The notes under the pieces are model-generated. The model saw nothing but the letters and a program-made list of their open reading frames with translations, was not told the DNA's origin and did not search any database. 64,000 nt of DNA from Solobacterium sp. UBA3691 (GTDB lineage Bacteria > Bacillota_I > Bacilli_A > Erysipelotrichales > Erysipelotrichaceae), in NCBI GenBank assembly GCA_002372175.1, contig DFIS01000035.1, positions 10,952 through 74,951 of the forward strand. The letters run 5' to 3'. The position numbers and the translations under genes are program-made. Position 1 is the first letter of the stretch. Every line of letters starts with the position of its first letter. Positions 35,974 through 43,993 of the stretch are shown piece after piece.

Positions 35974-37623
35974 ATGTTCACTCATACGAAAATATCACAG
36001 GAACCTGTTTATATTACCGGGCACCGGCATCCCGATACCGACTCCGTCGTATCGGCCATAGCCTATGCATTATTCAAACGTATGCAGGGTATCAAGGCGA
36101 TTCCCTGCAGACTCGGCGCACTCAGCTACGAGACTTCCTACCTGCTGAAGAGATTCGGCTACGAAGAACCTCTCCTGCTGGAAGATGCCCGCAAGCAGTT
36201 AAAGGAGATCGAACTTGATCCTCCCGTCTCCATCCCGTATACCGCCACGGTATACGAGGCCGTAGCCCGCATGCACGAGCAGGAACGCTCGAGCTTTGCG
36301 GTCACCGATGACAATGATAAAGTCATCGGCTTTGTCTCACGCAGTGACCTGGCCAGACTTTCGCTTGGTGATACAGCTGTAGGTATTGAGTTATTACGGC
36401 ATACCGGAGTACAGGAGATCGCCCGCACCGTCAGCGGTAAGATCGTCTATGATGATCCTGCCGTTCATCTTAACGGCAAGGTCTCGATCATCGCCCTTGC
36501 GGATACCGGTATCGATGACTACGAGATCAAGGACCGCATCGTCATCATCGGCAATGACCCTAAGGCCCAGAAGGCTCTGATCGAGAAGGGTGCCGGCATG
36601 ATCATCACGGTCTGGAGCGAAAAGACAGAAGAAGATGTGATCAAAGCTGCAGCGGAACATCACTGCCCGATCATCATCTCCGGCCATGGTACGATGAATA
36701 CTTCCCGCTACATCTTCTTCGCACCGCGGGTCGAACTGGTCATGAGCCGGAAGCCGGTCATGTTCAGGGAAGATGAACTGGCAGAGGAGGCCGGGGAGAA
36801 GATCACCCGCACCAGGTTCAGGAGTTATCCGGTGGTGGATGAGGATGACCATCTTGTGGGTTATGTTACACCTGCCCATATCATGGAATACCGGAACAAG
36901 AAGGTCATCCTGGTCGATCATAACGAATTCTCACAATCCGTGAAGGCTGTCGAGAAAGCACAGATCCTGGAGGTCGTGGACCACCACCGGATCAATGACT
37001 TTGCGACAACGCAGCCGGTGTCCTTCCGCAACGAGATCGTCGGTTCCACAGCCACGATCATTGCTACGATGTACCGTGAAAACAATATCCCGATTCCCAG
37101 GGAACTGGCGGGGCTGATGCTTGGGGCTGTGCTCAGTGATACACTGATCTTCCAGTCGCCGACAACGACGCAGAAGGATATCGATACGGCAAATATTCTG
37201 GCTGCCCTGGCCGATCTTGATATCGAAACATTCGGCAAGGAACTGTTCACGGCTTCTGCCGCCAACATGCGTCAGAGCATACGGGAGATGGTCGTACAGG
37301 ATATCAAGTACTACGAGATCGGCAGATGCCGGACCATGATCTCCCAGTGCATGGTGCCTTCTGTCCGCAGTCTGATCGGCCGGGAAAGAGAGATACAGAG
37401 GACTCTGGAAGGTCTTGTCGAAAAGAAAGATCTGGACCTGATCGTTGCGGCATTTACTTCCGTAGCAGATGAAGGCAGTGTGTTCTTTGCGGCAGGAGAG
37501 AAGAAAGGCAAGTGTCTGGAAGCTTTCCCGGATACCAGTGAAGTAGGTCATGACCTGCAGAAGGGGATCTTCTCACGGAAGAGTCAGATCCTGCCGGCTT
37601 TGACCAGAGTGATCGAGAGATAG
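35974..37623 (+). CDS. Manganese-dependent inorganic pyrophosphatase, family II, CBS-DRTGG type
   Basis: A 549-residue cytoplasmic enzyme that hydrolyses PPi. DHH catalytic domain motifs: 'GHRHPDTDS' (about 16-24), 'VDHNE' and 'VDHHR' and 'GSTATIIA'; DHHA2 domain at the end. Between the first and second DHH motif lie two CBS domains flanking a DRTGG domain (about 65-310), as in nucleotide-regulated family II enzymes controlled by AMP/ADP/diadenosine polyphosphates. The start is ATG 35974 with AAAGAGG 6 bases upstream. The enzyme needs Mn2+ or Co2+, which links to the Mn riboswitch at 57331. Confidence 0.93.
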   Translation: MFTHTKISQEPVYITGHRHPDTDSVVSAIAYALFKRMQGIKAIPCRLGALSYETSYLLKRFGYEEPLLLEDARKQLKEIELDPPVSIPYTATVYEAVARMHEQERSSFAVTDDNDKVIGFVSRSDLARLSLGDTAVGIELLRHTGVQEIARTVSGKIVYDDPAVHLNGKVSIIALADTGIDDYEIKDRIVIIGNDPKAQKALIEKGAGMIITVWSEKTEEDVIKAAAEHHCPIIISGHGTMNTSRYIFFAPRVELVMSRKPVMFREDELAEEAGEKITRTRFRSYPVVDEDDHLVGYVTPAHIMEYRNKKVILVDHNEFSQSVKAVEKAQILEVVDHHRINDFATTQPVSFRNEIVGSTATIIATMYRENNIPIPRELAGLMLGAVLSDTLIFQSPTTTQKDIDTANILAALADLDIETFGKELFTASAANMRQSIREMVVQDIKYYEIGRCRTMISQCMVPSVRSLIGREREIQRTLEGLVEKKDLDLIVAAFTSVADEGSVFFAAGEKKGKCLEAFPDTSEVGHDLQKGIFSRKSQILPALTRVIER

Positions 37624-37634
37624 GAGAACAGCTG

Positions 37635-37883
37635 ATGGATTACTATCTGACCAGGTATGGCGCAAAGGTGGCTGATCTGCGCAGGTTCTGGAATACAGTC
37701 AGGCATGCGGCAGGAAGGCTTCAGAAACTGGGCTTTTCCGGGGATGAACTCAGGAGAATGATCCTTGAAGATAATCCCGACTTATCAGAAGAGGAGTATG
37801 AGATCATTCTTGGCTTGAAAGAAGATATCCCGGAAAATGATGAGCGTGTGATCGAAGAGTATCTGAAGAGATATCCTTTGTAA
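37635..37883 (+). CDS. Short protein corresponding to the C-terminus of an Rpn-family nuclease
   Basis: An 82-residue protein 11 bases behind the pyrophosphatase, with AGGAG before its ATG. Residues 18-82 ('FWNTVRHAAGRLQKLGFSGD', 'LSEEEYEIILGLKEDIPEND') align with the last 65 residues of the Rpn protein at 11726 ('LSDKEYDVVLTLKEDLTEDN'). The nuclease core is absent. It is either a decayed remnant that still has a good translation signal or a separately used small protein, since internal C-terminal products are known for Rpn genes. Confidence 0.7.
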   Translation: MDYYLTRYGAKVADLRRFWNTVRHAAGRLQKLGFSGDELRRMILEDNPDLSEEEYEIILGLKEDIPENDERVIEEYLKRYPL

Positions 37884-37890
37884 ACTTAAC

Positions 37891-37919
37891 AGGTATACCT
37901 TCGGGTATATCTTTATTTT
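37891..37919 (+). terminator. Intrinsic terminator with UUCG tetraloop
   Basis: Stem AGGTATACC (37891-37899) / GGTATATCT (37904-37912) with one G-U pair, loop TTCG, followed by TTATTTT. It ends the pyrophosphatase unit. Confidence 0.8.
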
Positions 37920-37926
37920 GAAAACA

Positions 37927-37971
37927 GTTAGGGAACAAATTGTGCTTTTTGGAAGTGTTTTGTTCCCTAAC
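37927..37971 (+). promoter_or_regulatory. 13-bp perfect inverted repeat upstream of tag (operator candidate)
   Basis: GTTAGGGAACAAA (37927-37939) and TTTGTTCCCTAAC (37959-37971) are exact reverse complements 19 bases apart. No T-run follows, so it is not a terminator. It ends 16 bases before the -10-like TATACT of tag, in the place expected for the -35 region, and is a good candidate for a dimeric regulator. Confidence 0.6.
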
Positions 37972-37987
37972 CGTAATCCCGATTGTA

Positions 37988-37993
37988 TATACT
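37988..37993 (+). promoter_or_regulatory. -10-like TATACT exactly 6 bases before the tag ATG (leaderless signature)
   Basis: TATACT is followed by six bases and ATG 38000 with no Shine-Dalgarno sequence. Initiation at +1 would make the mRNA leaderless. The same hexamer and spacing occur before the - strand gene at 60047. Confidence 0.45.
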
Positions 37994-37999
37994 AATGCT

Positions 38000-38605
38000 A
38001 TGAATGACTGCGGATGGAAGTACAGCAGTGAAGCGATGAAGGTCTATCATGATACGGAGTGGGGTATACCTGCTCATGATGACAGACTGCTTTTTGAGTA
38101 CCTGTTTCTGGAGTGCATGCAGTGCGGGTTAAGCTGGGATCTGATGATGAAGAAACGGGAGATCTTCCGGGCATGCTTTGATAACTATGACTGGAAGAGA
38201 GTCATGAACTATACCGATGCGGATATACAGCGTATCCTGGATACACCGGGGATGATCCGCTCCCTGCCCAAGATCAGGGCAATGATACACAATGCCCGGT
38301 GCTATGACCGTATCGTACAGGAATATGGCTCGTTTGACGCCTTTCTCTGGGCTTTTAGCGAGGGGATGACCATCTGTTACCGGGGACACGAAAAAGGGCA
38401 TATGCCGGTCTCCAACGCCCTCTCAGAGAAGATCGCAAAGGAACTGAAGAAACGGGGATTCAAGTATCTCGGACCGGTCACGGTATACTCCTACATGCAG
38501 GCCTGCGGGATGGTCAATGACCACCGTGAACAGTGTGACTGCTATACCCGGATCATCACAAAGTATCCGGTCGTGTACAAACGTCCGTACGGAGAGAAGA
38601 AATGA
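38000..38605 (+). CDS. tag: DNA-3-methyladenine glycosylase I
   Basis: A 201-residue base-excision enzyme that removes 3-methyladenine from alkylated DNA. The N-terminal 'CGWKYSSEAMKVYHDTEWG' is the classic start, with the zinc ligand Cys and later 'HREQCDCY' supplying His/Cys ligands near the C-terminus. 'LECMQCGLSWDLMMKKRE' carries the helix-hairpin-helix region. ATG 38000 gives the expected N-terminus; the longer upstream reading has no homology. It overlaps rpoN by 4 bases (ATGA), so a repair gene and a sigma factor share one transcript. Confidence 0.93.
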   Translation: MNDCGWKYSSEAMKVYHDTEWGIPAHDDRLLFEYLFLECMQCGLSWDLMMKKREIFRACFDNYDWKRVMNYTDADIQRILDTPGMIRSLPKIRAMIHNARCYDRIVQEYGSFDAFLWAFSEGMTICYRGHEKGHMPVSNALSEKIAKELKKRGFKYLGPVTVYSYMQACGMVNDHREQCDCYTRIITKYPVVYKRPYGEKK

Positions 38606-39867
38606 GTCAGAGACTGACGGTAAAACAGATCCAGACGGTATCCGCGAGAGTGATCCAGACGAACATGATCCTGCAGCTGACAGGCAGCGAGCTGGAGACT
38701 TTTCTGCATAAGGAGGCAGAGGAGAATCCGGTGCTGGAACTGGTCGAGGATGATCACTACAGCTATGGGCATACCGATACCGAAGGGACGGAAGAATACT
38801 GGATGGATCCCGGTAATGAAGAGACGTTAAGCGATCATCTGCTGGCCCAGGTCACGCGTGAGCTTAGTACCAGGGAGAGAAGGACTCTCGAGTATCTCTG
38901 CTCGCTTCTTGATGATAACGGATATCTGAAACATGACGCGGCAGAGACAGCGGAGAAACTCGGTGTCTCGCAGAAGACGGTACAGGAGATGACAGCTCTG
39001 ATCCAAAGCCTGGAACCGGCCGGTGTCGGCGCCGCAGACATGCAGGAGTGCCTCTGTATCCAGATGGAAAGAGAGGGTGTGGAAGATCCGAAGCTCTACC
39101 GGTTTGTGAAAGAGGGGTTATTACTGCTGGCGGAGGGAAAGACACGTATCCTGCGTGAAAGCCTGGGCCTGAGCGAAGAGGAGATCTCGGCATACCTGAG
39201 CTATGTGCGCACACTTGAGCCGCGGCCAGGCGGTGCTTTCCGTGCCAATGACCGCAGTATCTACATCGTCCCGGATATCTACGTGGAAAGAGATGAAGAT
39301 GGCTTTAAGATACGCTTTAACCGGAGGCTTTTCCCCGGTATCCGCATCCGTGAAGAATACCGCACACTGTATAAGAATTTCGCAAAGGAAGAGAAAAGCT
39401 ACGTCAGGGAGAAGATGCAGAGGATCAGCCTGCTGCAGAGATCAATCGAGGGCAGAGAAAAACTGATCACCGGTCTCGGTGAATATATCCTGGAAAGACA
39501 GCAGGCCTTCTTCATGCTGGGGGAAGGCAACCTGAAGAGTCTGCGCATGCAGGAGGCAGCCGATGCCCTGCATGTCAATGTCTCCAGCATTTCCCGGGCT
39601 GTTAACGGCAAGTACCTGGAATGTGAGTGGGGCACTTACCCGTTAAAGTACTTCTTTACCCAGGGCAAGCAGGATCAGCCCGTGCGTACGGATATCATCC
39701 GGATGATCCGCGAGATCATTGCCGAAGAGGATAAGGATGCACCCCTCAGTGACGCAAAACTGACGGAAATACTGAAGGCTAAGGGTATCACCTGTGCCAG
39801 ACGTACGGTAACCAAGTACCGTATCAGAGCAGGCATAGGAGATACTGCGGTAAGAAAGAGGAGATAG
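38602..39867 (+). CDS. rpoN: RNA polymerase sigma-54 factor
   Basis: A 421-residue sigma-54. Region I at the N-terminus is Gln/Leu-rich ('QRLTVKQIQTVSARVIQTN'), the core-binding and HTH region is in the middle ('SLRMQEAADALHVNVSSIS'), and the RpoN box 'ARRTVTKYR' is at about 399-407. It needs an AAA+ activator to open promoters; one is encoded next door (39888-41786), and two -24/-12 promoters follow at 41854 and 43940. Slightly shorter than the common 430-480 residues because of a short acidic region II. Confidence 0.95.
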   Translation: MSQRLTVKQIQTVSARVIQTNMILQLTGSELETFLHKEAEENPVLELVEDDHYSYGHTDTEGTEEYWMDPGNEETLSDHLLAQVTRELSTRERRTLEYLCSLLDDNGYLKHDAAETAEKLGVSQKTVQEMTALIQSLEPAGVGAADMQECLCIQMEREGVEDPKLYRFVKEGLLLLAEGKTRILRESLGLSEEEISAYLSYVRTLEPRPGGAFRANDRSIYIVPDIYVERDEDGFKIRFNRRLFPGIRIREEYRTLYKNFAKEEKSYVREKMQRISLLQRSIEGREKLITGLGEYILERQQAFFMLGEGNLKSLRMQEAADALHVNVSSISRAVNGKYLECEWGTYPLKYFFTQGKQDQPVRTDIIRMIREIIAEEDKDAPLSDAKLTEILKAKGITCARRTVTKYRIRAGIGDTAVRKRR

Positions 39868-39872
39868 AAAAG

Positions 39873-39908
39873 ACGGTCATGCCTGTATCAGGCAAGACCG
39901 TATTTTTT
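39873..39908. terminator. Bidirectional terminator between rpoN and the activator gene
   Basis: Stem ACGGTC..GCCTG / CAGGC..GACCGT (39873-39901) with a small internal loop and a TAT apex, followed by a run of seven T on the + strand. On the - strand an A/T-rich flank is present too. Confidence 0.8.
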
Positions 39909-41786
39909 TAACTTGCGCCAGAGGGTGACGGTGCTGATCCCCAGCATCTCAGCCGTTTTCACACGGTTGTTGTCACACTGCCGCAGGGCTTCCAGGATAT
40001 CTTCCTTCTCATCTCTGCGGGAGTGGATCTTCACTGTTGGTGTGCTCTTTGCCGCCGCGAATTCACTGCCGGTGACCGCCTTGACAAGCTCCAGCGAGAT
40101 GGGACCGACATCGTTATGCAGGACCAGGAATCTCTCGGTAATATTCTGCAGCTGCCGGATATTGCCGGAATAGTGCAGGGTCTGCAGGTAGGCGAGAGCT
40201 TCATCGCTGATCTCGGGACTGTGCAGGTCAAGATCCTTGGCTCTGCTGTACATGAAGTGTCTGACCAGAGCTGGTATATCTTCCTTACGTTCATTGAGAT
40301 TCGGTATCTCCAGCTGCAGCACAGCCAGACGGTAGTAGAGATCTCTGCGGAAGGAGCCGGCTTCGATCAGCTCCGGCATGTTCCGGTTGGTAGCCGCCAG
40401 CACACGTACATCGACAGAGATGACTTCATCGGAGCCTAACGGAACGATCTCCTTCTCCTGCAGCACACGCAGGAATCTTGCCTGCAGACTTAAAGGCATC
40501 TCACTGACTTCATCGAGGAAGATCGTGCCTCCGTTGGCCGACAGGAAGGAACCCTGACGTCCTTCTCTGGCAGCCCCGGTAAAGGCACCTTTTTCATATC
40601 CGAACAGTGAACTCTCCAGCAGATTCTCCGGTAAGGCCGCACAGTTGACGACCACGAACGGTCCGTTTCTTCTTCTTGAGGCATTGTGAATACTCTGGGC
40701 AAACATCTCCTTGCCGCAGCCTGTCTCGGCTGTGATCAGTACGGAACTGTCGACTCTGGCAAAGCGTCTGGCATGGTCTATGGATGCCTGCAGAGCAGGA
40801 CTGGAACCGATGATATCCTTGAACGAATAGACAGCTCTGTGCCCCTTGTTCAGCTTCTCCTGCAGTCTGCGCTCACTGCGCTGCAGCTGCTGCACGGAGG
40901 TAAACGTAATGACCGTTATCTGTTCGGTGTCATCATCACCTACGGGGATCAGGGTCACGGAGATCATCTGGTCTTTGATCGTGACCAGTTCCGCAATCGA
41001 TCCGGATCTCTGCTTAAACGCATCCAGTTCGGCTACCGGCGCCAGTAAAGTCTCAGTGATCGGCAGACCCTGGATCTCCTTGCGGGAACAGTTCAGCATG
41101 TTCAGTCCGTAGTTGTTGATCTCGGTAATGACATTGTTTTTGTTAACAGCTGCGATACCCTCATTGACACTGTTCTGGATCAGTCTTAACAGATCGGATG
41201 TCTTTCTGGTGATATCCAGATACTTGAGGATACGTTCAGCTTCTCTGACCGCTTCCATGACGTCGTGATCTTCAAACGGCACGGTCAGGCAGTTGAAGCC
41301 ATACTGCGGTGCGATCTGCGAACCGCGGGAACCGACGATCAGGGTATCCACGCCGCGTTCCTTCAGGCTCTGTAATTTGGCATGCAGTTCCTCATCATTC
41401 GCAAAGGTTTCGAGGATGATCGGATCCTTGAACTCTTCTTTATAACGCAGCGCAGACGCATACAGGATGCCTTTTCTGGCAATGAAGGCAACGTGATCCG
41501 ACATCTCCCTGGCTTTGTTTGCAACCAGAGCGATCGTCGCATAGCTTCTCTTCAGGTTGATGATCGGCACCTCCAGGTGCTCGGTCAGATAATCGTAATA
41601 GCCGCCGGCTGACACGAAGATCTCGGCACCCTCCCTGAGCATCTCCTGCACATACGAAAACATTTCCTCGTTGTTGGCATAGTTTCCGACAACGGGATAA
41701 TCTCTTCCGATCTGTTTTAAAAAGTTCGGAATGCTTTTTAAATGATAAAGGCCTTCAAAGACAAAAACGATCCTGCTGATACTCAT
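39888..41786 (-). CDS. Sigma-54-dependent activator with PrpR_N sensor domain
   Basis: A 632-residue enhancer-binding protein. Residues ~1-185 form a PrpR_N-type (PF06506) ligand domain ('EIFVSAGGYYDYLTEH', 'DTLIVGSRGSQIAPQYG'). A PAS domain follows at about 200-310. The AAA+ domain shows Walker A 'AETGCGKE' (about 350), the sigma-54 contact loop 'GAFTGA' (about 400) and Walker B 'GGTIFLDE'. A Fis-type HTH closes the protein ('NNRVKTAEMLGISTVTLWRK'). GGGAG lies 7 bases before ATG 41786. It is divergent from a -24/-12 promoter and surely controls the 41913 and probably the 43994 operon. PrpR senses 2-methylcitrate; a related tricarboxylate-like signal is plausible here. Confidence 0.92.
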   Translation of the reverse strand: MSISRIVFVFEGLYHLKSIPNFLKQIGRDYPVVGNYANNEEMFSYVQEMLREGAEIFVSAGGYYDYLTEHLEVPIINLKRSYATIALVANKAREMSDHVAFIARKGILYASALRYKEEFKDPIILETFANDEELHAKLQSLKERGVDTLIVGSRGSQIAPQYGFNCLTVPFEDHDVMEAVREAERILKYLDITRKTSDLLRLIQNSVNEGIAAVNKNNVITEINNYGLNMLNCSRKEIQGLPITETLLAPVAELDAFKQRSGSIAELVTIKDQMISVTLIPVGDDDTEQITVITFTSVQQLQRSERRLQEKLNKGHRAVYSFKDIIGSSPALQASIDHARRFARVDSSVLITAETGCGKEMFAQSIHNASRRRNGPFVVVNCAALPENLLESSLFGYEKGAFTGAAREGRQGSFLSANGGTIFLDEVSEMPLSLQARFLRVLQEKEIVPLGSDEVISVDVRVLAATNRNMPELIEAGSFRRDLYYRLAVLQLEIPNLNERKEDIPALVRHFMYSRAKDLDLHSPEISDEALAYLQTLHYSGNIRQLQNITERFLVLHNDVGPISLELVKAVTGSEFAAAKSTPTVKIHSRRDEKEDILEALRQCDNNRVKTAEMLGISTVTLWRKLKKYGLA

Positions 41787-41806
41787 AATGTTACTCCCGT
41801 CACTAT

Positions 41807-41838
41807 TTTACATGACATCGTACAGATAAATGTGTAAA
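41807..41838 (+). promoter_or_regulatory. Possible activator-binding inverted repeat (TTTACA..TGTAAA)
   Basis: TTTACA (41807-41812) and TGTAAA (41833-41838) are inverted relative to each other, 17-48 bases upstream of the -24 element. The better-defined CATTACA set upstream of the second sigma-54 promoter is similar in sequence, supporting both as upstream activator sites. Confidence 0.4.
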
Positions 41839-41853
41839 TTCTCCGAAATAAAC

Positions 41854-41869
41854 AGGCACGCATTTTGCA
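41854..41869 (+). promoter_or_regulatory. Sigma-54 (-24/-12) promoter
   Basis: AGGCACGCATTTTGCA: GG at 41855-41856 and GC at 41867-41868 with exactly 10 bases between, against the consensus TGGCACG-N4-TTGCW. It is 45 bases upstream of ATG 41913 and divergent from the activator gene. Confidence 0.9.
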
Positions 41870-41882
41870 ATATACATATGTG

Positions 41883-41896
41883 GGAACGAATGTTCC
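41883..41896 (+). promoter_or_regulatory. GGAAC-N4-GTTCC palindrome in the leader of the 41913 gene
   Basis: GGAAC (41883-41887) and GTTCC (41892-41896) lie between the expected sigma-54 start site and the ribosome site. The core GAAC-N4-GTTC also equals the Gram-positive LexA/DinR core, but nothing else here suggests SOS control; it may be a hairpin or a repressor site. Confidence 0.35.
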
Positions 41897-41912
41897 GTAT
41901 GGAGGTAAACAG

Positions 41913-42911
41913 ATGTTTAAAGTCATTGCTGTTGGAGTAAGAGAGAAAGAGTTCGGTATGTACAGGCAGATCAATACCGAAGAATTCGGCTATGAGATCA
42001 CGATGTATCCGATGGATCATGATATCCGTGATCCCGAGATATATAAGGGCGGCTATGATGCCGTGATCAGCGGAAACAACACCACCGTGCTCAACGATGC
42101 ATACTTCGCGATGCTCGAAGAGAATCACATCCGTGTCTTTATCATCAAGATGACCGGATACAACCAGATCGATCTTGACGCTGCCAAAGCACACAACGTG
42201 ATGATCGCCAACATTGAGGCTTATTCGCCCAACGCGATCGCCGAGCTGGCAGTAGGCATGGCGATGGCCCTGAACCGGGATTTCTCAGCTTATGCCGCAA
42301 AGGCGGAAGCGCTGGACTTTACGCAGATCCCGGAATATCCGAAGGAGATCAGGGACTGTAAGGTAGGGATCCTTGGCACCGGTCATATCGGCATGGTCAC
42401 GGCTTCCCTGTACAAGGCACTGGGCGCGGAAGTCTACGGCTTCGACAGGTTCGAGAAGGAAGAAAACAAAGCTGTCCTGACGTATACAACGATGGAGGAG
42501 ATCTTCCGTACCTGCGATATCGTCAGTATTCATCTGGCCTATATCTACGGGCAGAACGACCGCATGATCAATGCCGAAGTGCTCTCACATGCGCAGAAGG
42601 ATCTGATCCTGGTCAATGCCGCAAGAGGGGAGTTAGTAGACCTGCAGGCTGTGGTCGATGCCCTGAAGGAAGGCCGTATACGTGCCTTTGGCGCCGATGT
42701 TGTCGAACATGAGAAGCAGATCTTCGGCAGGAAGGTGGAAGAAATCACCAACGATACCCTGAAGGAACTGTATGCCCTGAAGGACAGGATCCTGATCACA
42801 CCGCATATCGGTGCCAATACGGTCAGAGCCAGAGAGAACCAGATCCGTATAGCGTTAAAAGAAGCGAAAAGCCTGTGTGATACCGGTGAAGCTCCTTTCA
42901 GGATCATTTAA
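41913..42911 (+). CDS. D-isomer-specific 2-hydroxyacid dehydrogenase
   Basis: A 332-residue NAD-dependent enzyme that interconverts 2-oxoacids and D-2-hydroxyacids, like D-lactate dehydrogenase. Nucleotide-binding 'GILGTGHIGMVTASLY' (about 147-162), catalytic Arg in 'VNAARGELVD', Glu in 'GADVVEHE' and His in 'ITPHIGANT'. GGAGG precedes ATG 41913. Transcribed from the sigma-54 promoter; co-transcribed with the AEC carrier 2 bases downstream. In context it may dispose of electrons by reducing pyruvate or oxaloacetate. Confidence 0.92.
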   Translation: MFKVIAVGVREKEFGMYRQINTEEFGYEITMYPMDHDIRDPEIYKGGYDAVISGNNTTVLNDAYFAMLEENHIRVFIIKMTGYNQIDLDAAKAHNVMIANIEAYSPNAIAELAVGMAMALNRDFSAYAAKAEALDFTQIPEYPKEIRDCKVGILGTGHIGMVTASLYKALGAEVYGFDRFEKEENKAVLTYTTMEEIFRTCDIVSIHLAYIYGQNDRMINAEVLSHAQKDLILVNAARGELVDLQAVVDALKEGRIRAFGADVVEHEKQIFGRKVEEITNDTLKELYALKDRILITPHIGANTVRARENQIRIALKEAKSLCDTGEAPFRII

Positions 42912-42913
42912 CC

Positions 42914-43834
42914 ATGACGTTATTCAACAGTATGATCCGCCTGCAGATGCAGCTGTTCCTGCTCATGCTGTGCGGATATGCGGTAAGGAAGCTGAAGGTC
43001 ATCACGGCTGAACAGCAGAAGGGACTCTCGTCACTGCTGATCAACGTGATCCTGCCTGCCAATATCATTGCTTCCTTTACCGGCGGTATTGAGATGAGCA
43101 GTGAACTGCTGCACAACGCCGTAACTGCCGTGATCATCTCCGCCGCCGTACAGACCGCATCCTATGTGCTGGGACCGCTTCTCTTCAGAAGATTTGACAA
43201 AGCCCGTTCGGTCGTCATGCGCTATGGCATGATCGTATCGAATTCCTCGTTCATCGGTATTCCGGTCGTCGAGACGATCTACGGCAGTATCGGCACCATG
43301 TATACGTCTGTATATCAGATCCCGATACGGCTGGCGATGTGGACACTGGGCCTGGCTCTCTATGCGGGAGAAAGCGGCAGTCTGAAGCAGAAGATCATCA
43401 AGATGCTTACACACCCGTGCATCGTCGCGGTAGGCATCGGCTTTGTGATCCTTGTGACCGGTATAAAACTACCTTCAGCCGTGACCGGCACGCTGTCTTC
43501 TCTTGGCAGATGTGTCAGTGCCTTAAGCATGCTGATCATCGGCGGCATCCTCAGCGAGATCCATGCCGGTAAGCTGGCAGACAAGGCGATCCTGTACTTT
43601 ACGCTGATCCGTCTTGTCGTCTTCCCGGGTATCGTTCTTGCGATACTGAAGTTCATGCCGGTCGATCCGATGATCCTTGCGATCTCCGTGATCATGACCG
43701 CAATGCCTGCCGGAAGCACAACTGCCATCCTTGCCCAGCAGTACGGCTATGATGCCGAATACGCTGCCAAGGTCATCCTGGTATCCACGCTGGCATCGGT
43801 CATAACGATCCCTGTACTGTGCTTATTTCTCTGA
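42914..43834 (+). CDS. AEC-family transporter (auxin efflux carrier/malate permease type)
   Basis: A 306-residue membrane protein with about ten hydrophobic segments in two halves. 'SSLLINVILPANIIASF' near residue 35-50 and 'MPAGSTTAILAQQYG' near 260 are family signatures. AEC carriers move organic acids such as malate, lactate or malonate. Being translated with the D-2-hydroxyacid dehydrogenase, it probably exports that enzyme's product. Confidence 0.88.
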   Translation: MTLFNSMIRLQMQLFLLMLCGYAVRKLKVITAEQQKGLSSLLINVILPANIIASFTGGIEMSSELLHNAVTAVIISAAVQTASYVLGPLLFRRFDKARSVVMRYGMIVSNSSFIGIPVVETIYGSIGTMYTSVYQIPIRLAMWTLGLALYAGESGSLKQKIIKMLTHPCIVAVGIGFVILVTGIKLPSAVTGTLSSLGRCVSALSMLIIGGILSEIHAGKLADKAILYFTLIRLVVFPGIVLAILKFMPVDPMILAISVIMTAMPAGSTTAILAQQYGYDAEYAAKVILVSTLASVITIPVLCLFL

Positions 43835-43839
43835 TTTCA

Positions 43840-43889
43840 CATTACATTACCATTTCAACATTACAACATGAAATGCAAAAAGTGTAATG
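43840..43889 (+). promoter_or_regulatory. CATTACA repeat cluster, likely enhancer sites of the sigma-54 activator
   Basis: Three copies: CATTACA at 43840-43846 and 43859-43865 (19 bases apart) and the inverted TGTAATG at 43883-43889. They lie 50-100 bases upstream of the -24 element at 43941, the usual range for enhancer-binding proteins. CATTTCA..TGAAATG forms a further 7-bp inverted repeat over the middle copy. Confidence 0.6.
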
Positions 43890-43939
43890 AAATATAACGA
43901 AATTACAAATTTTTCCCAAAATTAAGCGACAATTTATGT

Positions 43940-43955
43940 TGGCACGATAATTGCA
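43940..43955 (+). promoter_or_regulatory. Sigma-54 (-24/-12) promoter of the catabolic operon
   Basis: TGGCACGATAATTGCA matches the consensus TGGCACG-N4-TTGCW exactly; GG is at 43941-43942 and GC at 43953-43954. It lies 38 bases before ATG 43994 and heads the 17-gene run that ends at 57292. Confidence 0.95.
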
Positions 43956-43993
43956 ATGTATATAGGTGTAAGCGATTACAAAGGAGAAAACGC

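Noticed and set aside
39888..41786. Regulator of propionate catabolism proper (PrpR with prpBCD)
   Set aside because: No 2-methylcitrate synthase, dehydratase or lyase genes are nearby; only the sensor domain type is shared.
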